Assembly (NCBI RefSeq): GCF_030695085.1
Contig: NZ_JAUYTS010000232.1
Coordinates: forward strand, 1 to 64,000
Source: Falsiroseomonas sp.
GTDB taxonomy: Bacteria; Pseudomonadota; Alphaproteobacteria; Acetobacterales; Acetobacteraceae
Reading direction: 5' to 3'
DNA length: 64,000 nt
Positions 8,248 through 16,985 of the stretch are shown one piece after another (the stretch's first letter is position 1; each line of letters starts with the position of its first letter). A program made the position numbers and the translations under genes. Below the pieces are notes generated by a model that made no database searches, was not told the origin of the DNA, and saw only the letters and a program-made list of their open reading frames with translations.

Positions 8248-10103
8248 CCGGCGGCCTGCAACTCGAACAGCTCGGCATAGCGGCCGCCCTGCGCCAGCAG
8301 CGCCTCATGCGTGCCCTCCGCCTCCACCTTGCCATCCGCCAGCACCAGGATGCGGTCGGCCATGCGGACGGAGGAAAAGCGGTGCGAGATCAGCACCGCC
8401 GTCCGCCGCTCACTCAGGTCCTTGAAGCGGGCGAACACCCCGTATTCGGCGCGGGCATCGAGTGCGGCGGTCGGCTCGTCCAGGATCAGAACCTGGGCTT
8501 CGCGCATATAGGCCCGGGCGATGGCCATCTTCTGCCATTCGCCGCCGGATAGCTCGACCCCGTTCTTGAAGCGCTTGCCGATCATCTGGGCGAGGCCGGC
8601 GGGCAGGCGGGCGATCACCGCATCCGCCTGGCTGCGCTGCGCCGCGCGTTCGATCCGCGCGATGTCGCCGCGCGCGGCGATGCGGCCGACGGCGATGTTG
8701 TCGGCGGCGGTCAGGTTGTAGCGGACGAAATCCTGGAAAATCACGCCGATGCCGGCGCGCAGCGCGTCCAGGTCATAGTCGCGCAAATCGCGGCCATCGA
8801 GCAGGATGCGGCCCTCGACCGGATCATACAGCCGCGTCAGAAGCTTCACCAAGGTGGTCTTGCCAGCGCCGTTCTCGCCGACCAGGGCCACCACCTCGCC
8901 GGCCCGCAGGGTGAAGGACAAATGCCGCACCGCCCAGCGCTCGGCGCCGGGGTAGCGGAAGCCGACATCCTCGAAGACAAAGCCCTGCCGGATCGGCGTG
9001 GGGAAGGGCAGGGAACCGGGTGAGGAGAGGATGCCGGGCTTCACCCGGAAGAAGCTGAACAAATCGTCCAGGTACAGCGCCTGGCTGGCGGTGGTGGAGA
9101 AGCCGGTCAGCAGCCCCTCCAGCAATTGCCGCAACCGGCGGAAGGACCCGGCGAGGAAGGTCAGGTCGCCGACGCTGAAGGCGCCCTCCAGCGTGCGCCA
9201 GACGATGAAGGCGAAGGCGAGGTAGTAGCCGATGGTGCCGATCGCGGTGAAGGCGCCGCCCCAGAACGCGCGGCGTTGCGCCAGCAGCCGGTTGCCGGCG
9301 TAGAAGGCGGCGGAGACCTCGGCATAGCGGTCAATCAGGAAGTCGTTCAGGCCGAAGACCTTTACCTCCTTCGCTGTCTCGGCGCTGGCGGCGGTGGCGC
9401 GGAGGTAGTCCAGTTCCCGCCGCTCCGGCGCGCGGCCGTAATCCAGCGCATAGCCCTGGGCGTTGAAATGCGCCTCGCCCAGGAAGGCCGGGCCAAGGGC
9501 CACCAGCAGCAGCAGGATCAGCCAGGGGGCGTAGAACAGCAGCCCGGCGGCGAAGCTCGCCACCGTCACCAGATCCTGCACCTGGTTGAAGATCTGGCCC
9601 ATCAGGCTCATCCGGCCGCTGGTCTGGCGGCGGGCGCGGTCGAGCTGGTCCTGGAAGGCGGCATCCTCGAAATCCGCGAGGTCGAGCGTCGCCGCGTGGC
9701 GCATCAGGCGGATGGAGGCGTCATTCGCCACCCGTTCCCCCAGCAGGCTGTCCACCAGCGTGACGACGCGGCTGAGCAGGTCGTTCAGTACCGCAAGACC
9801 GAATTCCGCTGCGACCAGCCAGGCGAGCCAATCCAGCCGCCCCGCCTCCCACCACACCCAGGGGCTGTCCGGGCGCGGCTGCTCGCCGAGCAGCGTCACC
9901 ACATCGTCGATGATCAGCTTGCCGATAAAGAGCGCCACCACGGGCAGCAGCGCCCGGATCAGCCGCAGCATCAGGGATGCGGTGGTGAGCCAGGGGCTGG
10001 TGCGCCACACCATGGCGATGAAGGGCGCCAGGTTGCGCAGTGCGCCGAGCCGTTCCGTGAAGGATTGCGCGATGCGTGGCGGCGGTCCGCGCCGGCCGCT
10101 CAT
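8238..10103 (-). CDS. ABC transporter, fused permease and ATPase (exporter type)
   Basis: A 621-residue half-transporter. Residues up to about 350 hold the membrane domain. The ATPase domain follows, with Walker A (VGENGAGKTT), a Q-loop in VIFQDF, signature LSGGE, Walker B (VLILDEPTAALD) and the H-loop in LISHRF. The architecture is that of ABCB-type exporters acting as dimers. The ATG start overlaps the stop of the upstream EamA gene (ATGA). It is the last of four overlapping leftward genes with a FAD oxidoreductase and an amidohydrolase, so it may export a product of that pathway; the substrate is unknown. Confidence 0.88.
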   Translation of the reverse strand: MSGRRGPPPRIAQSFTERLGALRNLAPFIAMVWRTSPWLTTASLMLRLIRALLPVVALFIGKLIIDDVVTLLGEQPRPDSPWVWWEAGRLDWLAWLVAAEFGLAVLNDLLSRVVTLVDSLLGERVANDASIRLMRHAATLDLADFEDAAFQDQLDRARRQTSGRMSLMGQIFNQVQDLVTVASFAAGLLFYAPWLILLLLVALGPAFLGEAHFNAQGYALDYGRAPERRELDYLRATAASAETAKEVKVFGLNDFLIDRYAEVSAAFYAGNRLLAQRRAFWGGAFTAIGTIGYYLAFAFIVWRTLEGAFSVGDLTFLAGSFRRLRQLLEGLLTGFSTTASQALYLDDLFSFFRVKPGILSSPGSLPFPTPIRQGFVFEDVGFRYPGAERWAVRHLSFTLRAGEVVALVGENGAGKTTLVKLLTRLYDPVEGRILLDGRDLRDYDLDALRAGIGVIFQDFVRYNLTAADNIAVGRIAARGDIARIERAAQRSQADAVIARLPAGLAQMIGKRFKNGVELSGGEWQKMAIARAYMREAQVLILDEPTAALDARAEYGVFARFKDLSERRTAVLISHRFSSVRMADRILVLADGKVEAEGTHEALLAQGGRYAELFELQAAGYR

Positions 10104-10990
10104 TCGGGGTTCCTTTCGCGGGGCCCCGCGCGGTTCACGATGACAATGCCGCCGCAGATCAGCAGCAGCGCGCCGAGCAACCCCGGCGTCACCGGCTCCG
10201 CCAGAAAGATCGCGCCGAACACGACGCCGAAGGCTGGTGTGAGGAACAGGAAGGGCGCGAGACGGGAGGCCGGGTGGCGCGCGACCATCCAGAACCAGGC
10301 GATGTAGCTGGCCACCGCGACGATCAGCACCTGATAGGCCAGCGACCACCAGACCACGGCGCTGGGCGCGAAAATGCCGGCCTCGCCGAGCGCATAGCCG
10401 AGGGGGATGAGAAAGGCGGACACCAGAAGCTGATACAGCAGCGTGCGCTCCGGCGCGATGCGAGTAAGGCGGCTGGTCTTGATGGTGGCGATGGTGCCGC
10501 CCCAGGCCAGGCCCGCCAGCAGCGCCAGCGCATCACCGACAAGCTGCGCGCCGCCGAGCCGGTCCGCGAAGATCAGTGGCGGGCCGCACAGCGCCATCAG
10601 CAGGCCGGTGAGCTTGCGCGGCGTCAGCCGGTCATCCCGCAGCAGGAAGTGGGTGGCGATGGTGGCGAAGAAGGGGCCGGTGTAGAGCAGCACGACGACG
10701 CGCGCGGCGGTGGTGCGTTCCAGCGCCGCGAAGATCGCCCAGAATTCCAGCGCGAACAGCGCGCCGCACAGCAAGCCGGCGGGCAGGCTGCCGTCCCGCT
10801 TCAGCAGGACCACGCCGCGCCACCAGCACCAGGCCAGCACCGGCGGCACCGCGAGCGCGGAGCGCAGCCCGGCCTGGACCAGGGGGGAGATCCCCTCGCC
10901 ACCCAGCTTCATCGCCACCTGGGCGAAGCCCCAGCTGGCGCAGAGCAGGACCAGCAGCGCGATGTCGGCCGCCGTCAGCCGAACCGTCAC
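10100..10990 (-). CDS. EamA/DMT-family permease
   Basis: A 296-residue protein with about ten hydrophobic segments in two EamA repeats, typical of the drug/metabolite transporter family of small-molecule exporters. The first helix begins right after the start and contains CASWGFAQVAMKLG, matching the usual EamA opening. The start is GTG within a GTGA overlap with the amidohydrolase stop. Longer in-frame starts would lie deep inside that gene. It is third in the leftward operon. Confidence 0.87.
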   Translation of the reverse strand: MTVRLTAADIALLVLLCASWGFAQVAMKLGGEGISPLVQAGLRSALAVPPVLAWCWWRGVVLLKRDGSLPAGLLCGALFALEFWAIFAALERTTAARVVVLLYTGPFFATIATHFLLRDDRLTPRKLTGLLMALCGPPLIFADRLGGAQLVGDALALLAGLAWGGTIATIKTSRLTRIAPERTLLYQLLVSAFLIPLGYALGEAGIFAPSAVVWWSLAYQVLIVAVASYIAWFWMVARHPASRLAPFLFLTPAFGVVFGAIFLAEPVTPGLLGALLLICGGIVIVNRAGPRERNPE

Positions 10991-12594
10991 GCCTGGTGGC
11001 GCAGCACGCCGCCGACGATGGTGGCCTTCACCTGCGTGCCGGCGATGTCCTCCCCATTCAGCACGTCGCGGTCCAGCACGATGCAGTCGGCCAGCTTGCC
11101 GATTTCCAGCGCGCCTTTCTCGGCCTCCTCCCGCTGCGCCCAGGCGCCGAGGGTGGTGTAGGCATGGAGCGCCTCGATCGGCGTGATGGCCTGGGACGCA
11201 TCGAGATCCGCGCCGCTGGTCGTGCGGCGCGTGACCATGGCGGCAAGCGCGGTCCAGGGCGAGACGCGGCAGACGGCGAAATCCGAATGGCCGGGCGCGG
11301 GCACGCCGGCATCGATCAGCGCGCGATGCGGCCACATGTGGCGCATCGCCTCCTGCCCGCGATTGGCGACATAGGCCTCGCCCAATTCGTCCATGAAGCC
11401 GGTGGCGGAGCTGTCCACGAAGCCGCCGCGCTTCAGCCGGGCGAGGATCTGCGGCGTGACGAAGCAGCAGTGTTCGACACGCATCCGGTGATCCGCCACG
11501 GGATGCGCGGCGAGTGCCGCCTCCATCACATCCAGCGCGAAATCGATGCCGCGGTCGCCCACGCCCTCAATCATCACCTGCAAGCCGGCAGCATGCGCGG
11601 CGGTGGCGCGCTGGGTGAGATCCTCCTTTTCGTACAGCAGCATGCCGGTATTCGGCACCGGCTCCCCCGGCACCGGTGTGCCGAGATAGGGGTCCCAATA
11701 GGCGGCAGTGCGGCCGGAGGTGGAGCAATCCGGGCACCACTCGACACCGATCAGCCGCAGCCAGTCATCGCCAAAGCCGGACTGGATGCCGGCGCCGATC
11801 AGCGCGGGAATCAGCGGCTCGTCGCGGCCGGAGGCGATGATGCCCATCCGCATCCGCCATTTCCCATCCCGCCGCATGCGCTGATAGGCGCGGATCGCCT
11901 TGGCCGGCGTCAGCGAATTGGCGACGGAGGTGATGCCGGCGGCGAGGCACTGGTCCTGCACCTGTTCCATGCCCTCCGCGATATCGGCCTCGCTATCCTG
12001 GCCGTGCACGGCGTTGAGGAAGACATGCGCCGCCGTCTCCCGCACCAGGCCGGTGAAGCTGCCATCGGGCATCCGGTCGAAGCGGCCGAAGGCGGGGTCG
12101 GGGGTGTCCCGCGTAACGCCGCAGGCGGCGAAGGCGGCGGAATTGGCCAGGCCGAGATGCCCGTCCGTCCGCAGGATGAAGATCGGCCGGCCGAGGCTCG
12201 CCGCATCCAGCTCCGCGAGCGTCGGATAGCCGCCGCAGGCGCGTTCGTTCAGCCGGTAGAAAGCGCACCATTGGCCGGGCGCGGCATTTTCGCAGCGGGC
12301 GCGGATGCGGGCCAGCAGCGCATCGCGCGTCGCCACATGATCCGGCGAGACCAGCGTCCAGGCGCGCAGCCGCAGCGCATAGGCATCCGGATGCGCGTGG
12401 CTGTCGACGATACCGGGCAGCACGCGGCGACCCTCCGCGTTCAGGATTTTTGTTCCTTGCCCGGCGAGATCACGCAGCCTGTCGTCACCCAGCGCCACGA
12501 TGCGGCCGTTGAGCGAGGCCAGTGCCGTGCATTCGCGGCCCGCCGCATCCATTGTCGCGATGCGGCCGTTCAGCAGCAGGAAATCGGGGCTCAT
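10987..12594 (-). CDS. YtcJ-like (Amidohydro_3) metal-dependent amidohydrolase with altered metal ligands
   Basis: A 535-residue amidohydrolase. The N- and C-terminal strands form the composite beta-sandwich, and the barrel starts at VDSHAHP with the HxH ligands at 66-68. The later ligands differ from the family norm. The usual VK.FADGS segment reads GVEWCPD, placing Glu at the bridging-lysine position. The usual HAIGD reads EGVGD, with Glu in place of His. The next RVEHC and GHSDF motifs are kept. The other YtcJ-like enzyme in the window (23828-25459) has the normal VKVFADGS and HAIGD. It may therefore act on a different substrate or hold metal differently. ATGA overlap with the FAD oxidoreductase gene. 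Confidence 0.85.
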   Translation of the reverse strand: MSPDFLLLNGRIATMDAAGRECTALASLNGRIVALGDDRLRDLAGQGTKILNAEGRRVLPGIVDSHAHPDAYALRLRAWTLVSPDHVATRDALLARIRARCENAAPGQWCAFYRLNERACGGYPTLAELDAASLGRPIFILRTDGHLGLANSAAFAACGVTRDTPDPAFGRFDRMPDGSFTGLVRETAAHVFLNAVHGQDSEADIAEGMEQVQDQCLAAGITSVANSLTPAKAIRAYQRMRRDGKWRMRMGIIASGRDEPLIPALIGAGIQSGFGDDWLRLIGVEWCPDCSTSGRTAAYWDPYLGTPVPGEPVPNTGMLLYEKEDLTQRATAAHAAGLQVMIEGVGDRGIDFALDVMEAALAAHPVADHRMRVEHCCFVTPQILARLKRGGFVDSSATGFMDELGEAYVANRGQEAMRHMWPHRALIDAGVPAPGHSDFAVCRVSPWTALAAMVTRRTTSGADLDASQAITPIEALHAYTTLGAWAQREEAEKGALEIGKLADCIVLDRDVLNGEDIAGTQVKATIVGGVLRHQA

Positions 12595-13913
12595 GCGGCC
12601 ATCCTGTCGATCTGGTCGCGCAGCCGGTACCAGCCGCCGACGAAGGGCAGGAACCAGGGCGTGCCGGTATAGGTCGGCCGGGTCGGGAAGTTCAGCCCGT
12701 CCAGTGCAAACCGCTCATTTGCCGCACCGGCCAGCTTCAGCGCGACATTATGGCCGAGCCAGGTGGCCATGGCGACGCCGCTGCCCTGGCAGCCGGCCGC
12801 GAAATGCACGCCGTCCTGCACGCCGATATGCGGCAGGTAGTCGAAGGTGAAGGCGACATAGCCGGTCCAGGCATGGGTGATTTTCGTGCTCGCCAGCTCG
12901 GGGAAGGTCGCCGTCATGTAGCTGTGCAGCGTCGGCGCGGATTGTTCCGCGGTCGCTGCGCGGAAACTGGCTCGGCCGCCCCACAGCACGCGCTTGCCGT
13001 CCGGTGACGGGCGAAAGTAGTTCAGCACGCGCTTGCTGTCCGAAATCATGCGGCGGCCGGGGAACAGACGGTCCATCGTCTCCGGCGGCAATTCCTCCGT
13101 CGCGATGATGTAGGAGTTCAGCGGCACCAGGCGCTTCGCCAGCCAGGGCAGGGCGGTGCCGCGCGCATCCTTGGTGTAGCCGTTGGTGGCGACCAGCACG
13201 GCGTCCGCGCGCAACTCACCCTTGTCGGTCGCCAGGCGGAAGCCGCTGCCGTCCTGCTTCACGCCAGTGACGCGCACGCCGTCCACCAGATGCGCGCCTG
13301 CCTTCTCCGCCGCCGCGGCCAGGCCGCGCGCATATTTGCCGGGATGCAGGCTGCCGGTGGCGGCTGCCGCCATGCCACCGTGGTAGTGATCGCTGCCCAG
13401 GAATTCACGCTGGCGGGTCTTCGGCACCATCTCGGTCGGCAGGCCCGTCACCTTGGCGATCCATTCCGCGCGGCCTTCCATCGCCCGGTAATGGCCCTTG
13501 GACCACGCGCCCATGTAGCGGCCGCAGCGGACATAGTCGCAATCGATCCCCTCCCGCGCGATCGTCTCCTCGATGAAGGGGAAGGAGGCGGCGGCGGCCT
13601 CGGTGATGCGCTGCGCCTGCTCCGCGCCATAGGTTTGCGAGAGGCCGGTGGAGGCCACCTTCAGACCGCCCGAGACCATGCCCCCATTGCGGGAGGACGC
13701 GCCCCAGCCGATGCGTTCCGCATCCAGCACCGTGACCTGGTGCCCGAGGCGGCGCAGTGTCAGCGCGGCGGATAGCCCGGCATAGCCGCCGCCGACGATG
13801 GCGACCGCGGTGTGGTCCGGAAGCGTGTTCTCGCGGTCGGGCGGCTCGGCCGCTTCCCACCACCAGGGGCGCGCCTTGAAGCCGGGCGCGAAGATCGGAT
13901 GCAGATCAGACAT
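12591..13913 (-). CDS. FAD-dependent amine/amino-acid oxidoreductase (PuuB/DadA-like)
   Basis: A 440-residue DAO-family flavoenzyme. Near residue 40 there is the dinucleotide-binding GGGYAGLSAAL, followed by WGASSRNGGM, the motif around the flavin in gamma-glutamylputrescine oxidase and related N-methyl amino-acid oxidases. A C-terminal GCQGSGVAMA block closes the flavin site. Such enzymes oxidise secondary or primary amines. It is the first gene of the leftward operon, divergent from a PotD-like binding-protein gene with which it shares a 106-base promoter gap, so both arms are probably controlled together. Oxidation of an imported amine or guanidino compound is an inference from context. 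Confidence 0.87.
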   Translation of the reverse strand: MSDLHPIFAPGFKARPWWWEAAEPPDRENTLPDHTAVAIVGGGYAGLSAALTLRRLGHQVTVLDAERIGWGASSRNGGMVSGGLKVASTGLSQTYGAEQAQRITEAAAASFPFIEETIAREGIDCDYVRCGRYMGAWSKGHYRAMEGRAEWIAKVTGLPTEMVPKTRQREFLGSDHYHGGMAAAATGSLHPGKYARGLAAAAEKAGAHLVDGVRVTGVKQDGSGFRLATDKGELRADAVLVATNGYTKDARGTALPWLAKRLVPLNSYIIATEELPPETMDRLFPGRRMISDSKRVLNYFRPSPDGKRVLWGGRASFRAATAEQSAPTLHSYMTATFPELASTKITHAWTGYVAFTFDYLPHIGVQDGVHFAAGCQGSGVAMATWLGHNVALKLAGAANERFALDGLNFPTRPTYTGTPWFLPFVGGWYRLRDQIDRMAA

Positions 13914-13938
13914 TGCCGTGGCGCGCGTCCCGCTGTTC

Positions 13939-13987
13939 ACTTGGTCCCGATAAGGTTCCTGCCGGAGACGCCCCGGATCAAGGGACC
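13939..13987. promoter_or_regulatory. Inverted repeat in divergent promoter gap
   Basis: Perfect 8-base arms TTGGTCCC (13939-13946) and GGGACCAA (13980-13987) sit 33 bases apart in the gap between the FAD oxidoreductase and the binding-protein genes. The placement suits an operator for a dimeric or looped regulator controlling both directions. No regulator gene is adjacent. What is seen is the symmetry; the role is inferred. Confidence 0.45.
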
Positions 13988-14019
13988 AATCGGGGGCTTC
14001 AAAAAAAAGGGGATTTCGT

Positions 14020-15126
14020 ATGCAAAACTTCCAGCAGGACTGCGTCGAACTGGCGCTGCAAAAATTCCGCCGCGGCGAAGTCAGCCGGCGTGGCCTGATG
14101 GCGGGGCTCGCGGCGCTTGGCGTGGCGAGTGCTCTGCCGGATGCAGCCCAGGCGCAGGCCGCGCAGCAACTGGTGATGGTGAACTGGGGCGGCCTGGCCA
14201 ACCAGGGCTTCGGCAATTTCTATGGCGCGCCCTTCACCGCAGCCAATCCGGGCGTGACCGTGGTGCAGGACAGCACCGGGCCTTCCGCCGGGCGCATCCG
14301 CTCCATGGTCGAGTCGCGCCGCGTGACCTGGGACCTCTGCGACAGCTCTGCCACCTCCTCCTACCTGCTCGGCGGGATGAACCTGCTGAACCCGGTCGAT
14401 TACAGCGTGGTGGACCGCAACAACGTCATCGGCCCGACCTTCGCGCTGGAGCATGGCGCTGCGCCGTATTCCTTCAGCAACGTGCTGGTCTATGACAGCA
14501 GCAAGTTCGAAACCGCGCCGACCGGCTGGGCGGATTTCTGGGATTTGCAGAAATTCCCCGGCACCCGCCTGCTGCGGCGCGATGCGGCCGGTGCGCTGGA
14601 CGTGGCGCAGCTGTCCCTCGGCAAGAGTCCGGAGAATCTGTACCCGCTCGATATCCGCGCCTGCCTCGCGCGCGTGCGGGAGATCCGGCGAAACCTGGTT
14701 TTCTGGACCGGCGGCGCCGAGTCGGAGCAGTTCATCCGCACCGGTGAGGCGGTGATGGGCATGCTGTGGCACACCCGCGCCAAGGTGCTGGAGACCGAGA
14801 GCAACGGCCGGTTCAAGTTCATCTGGAACCAGGGCATCCTGCAGCCCGGCATCTTCGTCAGCCCCCGCGGCAATCCGGGCGGTGCGCTGGCGCAGCGGCT
14901 GCTGGCCTCGATGCTGGCCAATGCGGCGCCGCAGGTGGAGTTGCTGAAGTTCCTCGGCAACGGGCCGACCAACCCGAATGCCGCCGCGCTCGTGCCGGAG
15001 GAATACAAGAAGTACAACCCGACGGAGCCTGCCAATGCGCGGGTGCAGGTGGCGCAGGATGGCCGCTGGTGGGGCCAGAATTATGCCCAGGCCAATGCGG
15101 ACTACATCGACATGGTCACCGGCTAA
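14020..15126 (+). CDS. PotD-like ABC importer binding protein, Tat-exported
   Basis: A 368-residue periplasmic binding protein of the spermidine/putrescine type. The N-terminus carries a twin-arginine signal (SRRGLMAG, arginines 23-24) and a cleavage site near AQA at residue 47. The mature part opens with VMVNWGGLANQGF, typical of PotD-like proteins. The ATG has AGGGGA six bases upstream. It heads the rightward operon; its permeases and ATPase come three to five genes later, with a dehydrogenase and an aldolase between. The ligand is unknown; a polyamine or guanidino compound fits the neighbours. Confidence 0.88.
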   Translation: MQNFQQDCVELALQKFRRGEVSRRGLMAGLAALGVASALPDAAQAQAAQQLVMVNWGGLANQGFGNFYGAPFTAANPGVTVVQDSTGPSAGRIRSMVESRRVTWDLCDSSATSSYLLGGMNLLNPVDYSVVDRNNVIGPTFALEHGAAPYSFSNVLVYDSSKFETAPTGWADFWDLQKFPGTRLLRRDAAGALDVAQLSLGKSPENLYPLDIRACLARVREIRRNLVFWTGGAESEQFIRTGEAVMGMLWHTRAKVLETESNGRFKFIWNQGILQPGIFVSPRGNPGGALAQRLLASMLANAAPQVELLKFLGNGPTNPNAAALVPEEYKKYNPTEPANARVQVAQDGRWWGQNYAQANADYIDMVTG

Positions 15127-15147
15127 AGAAACCTCCTCGGCCTTGGC

Positions 15148-15203
15148 CCCGGCGCATTTTCCGAACCGTCCAGCCTGCACGCTGGACTTGAAAATGCTCC
15201 GGG
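15148..15203 (+). repeat. Compound intercistronic hairpin behind the binding-protein gene
   Basis: Nested arms pair in order: CCCGG with CCGGG, GCATTTT with AAAATGC, and GTCCAGC with GCTGGAC, around the loop CTGCAC. Only a 1-base bulge pair and a short asymmetric internal loop interrupt them, giving 19 base pairs in 56 bases. It lies 22 bases after the binding-protein stop. Elements like this (for example between malE and malF) protect upstream mRNA and reduce read-through, so the binding protein would be made in excess. That role is inferred. Confidence 0.55.
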
Positions 15204-15204
15204 T

Positions 15205-15240
15205 GCAGCTTTGCTGCGGCGCGGCATGACCGCGCCGCAG
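15205..15240 (+). promoter_or_regulatory. Two mutually exclusive hairpins ahead of the dehydrogenase gene
   Basis: GCAGC-TTT-GCTGC (15205-15217) shares its right arm with a stronger hairpin, CTGCGGCGCG (15214-15223) pairing with CGCGCCGCAG (15231-15240) around a 7-base loop. Both cannot form at once. The second ends 20 bases before the ATG of the next gene. It may be a terminator/attenuator or simply part of the intercistronic stem-loop cluster. Confidence 0.4.
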
Positions 15241-15260
15241 GCAGGCTTGCAGGAATATTG

Positions 15261-16202
15261 ATGCCGACGATCCTGGTGAAATCCGGCGGCGAGGCCGCCA
15301 TGCCGGAATGGCAGCGGCATTTCGCCGAATTTGCACCGGACCTTGCGGTGCGGTGGTGGGACGATGGCGCTGTGGCACCGGATGCGGTGGACTACGTGCT
15401 GGCCTGGGATCCGGAGGCCGGTCGCCTCGGCGGCCTGCCCAATCTGAAGGTGATTTTCGGCAGCGGCGCCGGGGTGGATGGCATCACCGCGGACCCTGCG
15501 CTGCCGCGCCACCTGCCGCTGGTGCGCATGGCGCCCGAGGGCGCGACGCAGCGCATGGGCGAATTCGTCTGCTGGGCAGCGCTGTCGCTGTTGAAGGATG
15601 CGCGACGCATGGCGCTGAACCAGGCGCTGGCGCAGTGGCAGGATTTCGAGCCGGAGCGCACCGCGGCTGAAACCCCTGTCGGCATCATGGGTCTCGGCAA
15701 TATGGGCAGCCGCGCTTGCGCCATGTTGCAGGGGCTTGGCTTTCCGGTGCGCGGCTGGTCGCGCACGCGCAAGGACCTGCCGGGCGTGAGATGTTTCACC
15801 GGCGCGGCGGAGCTGGATGACTTCCTGTCGGAGACCCGCATCCTGGTCTGCCTGCTGCCCGCCACGGTGGAGACCAACGGCATTCTCGCCGCCCCCCTGC
15901 TGGCGAAGCTGCCGCGGGGCGCGGGGCTGGTGAATGCCGGGCGCGGCAGCCACCAGAAGATCGAGGACATCATCGCGGCGCTGGATGCCGGCCAATTGTC
16001 CGGCGCCGTGCTCGACGTGTTCGAGAAGGAACCCCTCCCGGCCGGAAGCCCGGCCTGGGCGCATCCGAAGATCACCGTCACGCCGCATGTGGCGAGCCTG
16101 CCGAGCCGTCGTGAGCGTGCGCAATATGTGGCGCGCGTGATCGCCGACTTCACCGCAGGCCGCCCGCTTGCCAACCTGTATGACCACGCGCGAGGCTACT
16201 GA
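15261..16202 (+). CDS. D-2-hydroxyacid dehydrogenase (GhrA-like glyoxylate/hydroxypyruvate reductase)
   Basis: A 313-residue NAD(P)H-dependent reductase. The Rossmann motif GLGNMG lies near residue 140. The catalytic segments follow: NAGRGSH with the substrate-binding region, VLDVFEKEPLP with the conserved Glu, and PHVAS carrying the catalytic His. This pattern and length match GhrA, which reduces glyoxylate and hydroxypyruvate. The ATG follows AGGAA by six bases; a TTG one codon earlier is less likely. The next gene starts directly after its stop. In this operon it could reduce a 2-oxo acid released by the aldolase. Confidence 0.85.
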   Translation: MPTILVKSGGEAAMPEWQRHFAEFAPDLAVRWWDDGAVAPDAVDYVLAWDPEAGRLGGLPNLKVIFGSGAGVDGITADPALPRHLPLVRMAPEGATQRMGEFVCWAALSLLKDARRMALNQALAQWQDFEPERTAAETPVGIMGLGNMGSRACAMLQGLGFPVRGWSRTRKDLPGVRCFTGAAELDDFLSETRILVCLLPATVETNGILAAPLLAKLPRGAGLVNAGRGSHQKIEDIIAALDAGQLSGAVLDVFEKEPLPAGSPAWAHPKITVTPHVASLPSRRERAQYVARVIADFTAGRPLANLYDHARGY

Positions 16203-16985
16203 ATGGGACTGCCCCCGCCCCCCGTCCGGCCCGACCCGGACCATGTGCCGACCGAGCAGGAACTGCGCGAGGATCTCGCCGCCGCCTACCGGCTGATTGC
16301 GCTGTACGGCATGACCGATCTGGTGTTCACGCATCTCTCGGTGCGCGTGCCGGGGCCCGAGGGGGACATGTCGCATCGGTTTCTGGTCAACCCGTACGGC
16401 CTGTTGTTCGAGGAAATCACGGCATCATCCCTGGTGCTGGTGGATGCGGAGGGGGAACCGCGGCAGAACACCACCTGGCCGGTCAATCCGGCCGGCTTCG
16501 TGATCCACTCCGCCGTGCATCGTGGCCGCGACACGGCGAATTGCGTGATGCACACGCACACCCTTGCCGGCATGGCGGTGGCGGCGCAGCAAGGCGGCCT
16601 GCTGCCGCTGAACCAGATGATGATGGAGTTCATCGGCCGCGTCGCGATCCACGACTATGAAGGCGTCGCCGCGGACGACAATCTGTCGGAGCGTGAGCGG
16701 CTGGTGCAGGATCTCGGCGACAAGCCGGCGATGATCCTTCGCAACCACGGGCTGCTGACGGTGGGCCATACGGTGGCGGAGGCCTTCTACTGGATGTGGT
16801 ATCTGGAACAATCCTGCCGCATCCAGCTTGCTGCCCAATCCTCCGGCGCGCCGCTCGCGGTGGCCTCGGACGCCACGGTGGAACGCACGCGCAAGCAGTT
16901 CAGCACCGGCCCCACCAAGGGCTGGCTGCCCTGGCAGGCGCTGCGGCGAAAGCTGGATCGCGAGCAGCCGGATTATCGCGCCTGA
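16203..16985 (+). CDS. Class II aldolase/adducin family protein
   Basis: A 260-residue member of the L-fuculose-phosphate aldolase/adducin family. Zinc-site motifs are visible: HTHTLAGMAV (two histidines, about residues 119-121) and RNHGLLTVG (third histidine, about 181). The family cleaves or epimerises aldol substrates, and relatives include decarboxylases and methylthioribulose dehydratase. The start abuts the dehydrogenase stop, and its own stop shares a base with the next ATG, so it is translationally coupled on both sides. Substrate unknown. Confidence 0.85.
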   Translation: MGLPPPPVRPDPDHVPTEQELREDLAAAYRLIALYGMTDLVFTHLSVRVPGPEGDMSHRFLVNPYGLLFEEITASSLVLVDAEGEPRQNTTWPVNPAGFVIHSAVHRGRDTANCVMHTHTLAGMAVAAQQGGLLPLNQMMMEFIGRVAIHDYEGVAADDNLSERERLVQDLGDKPAMILRNHGLLTVGHTVAEAFYWMWYLEQSCRIQLAAQSSGAPLAVASDATVERTRKQFSTGPTKGWLPWQALRRKLDREQPDYRA

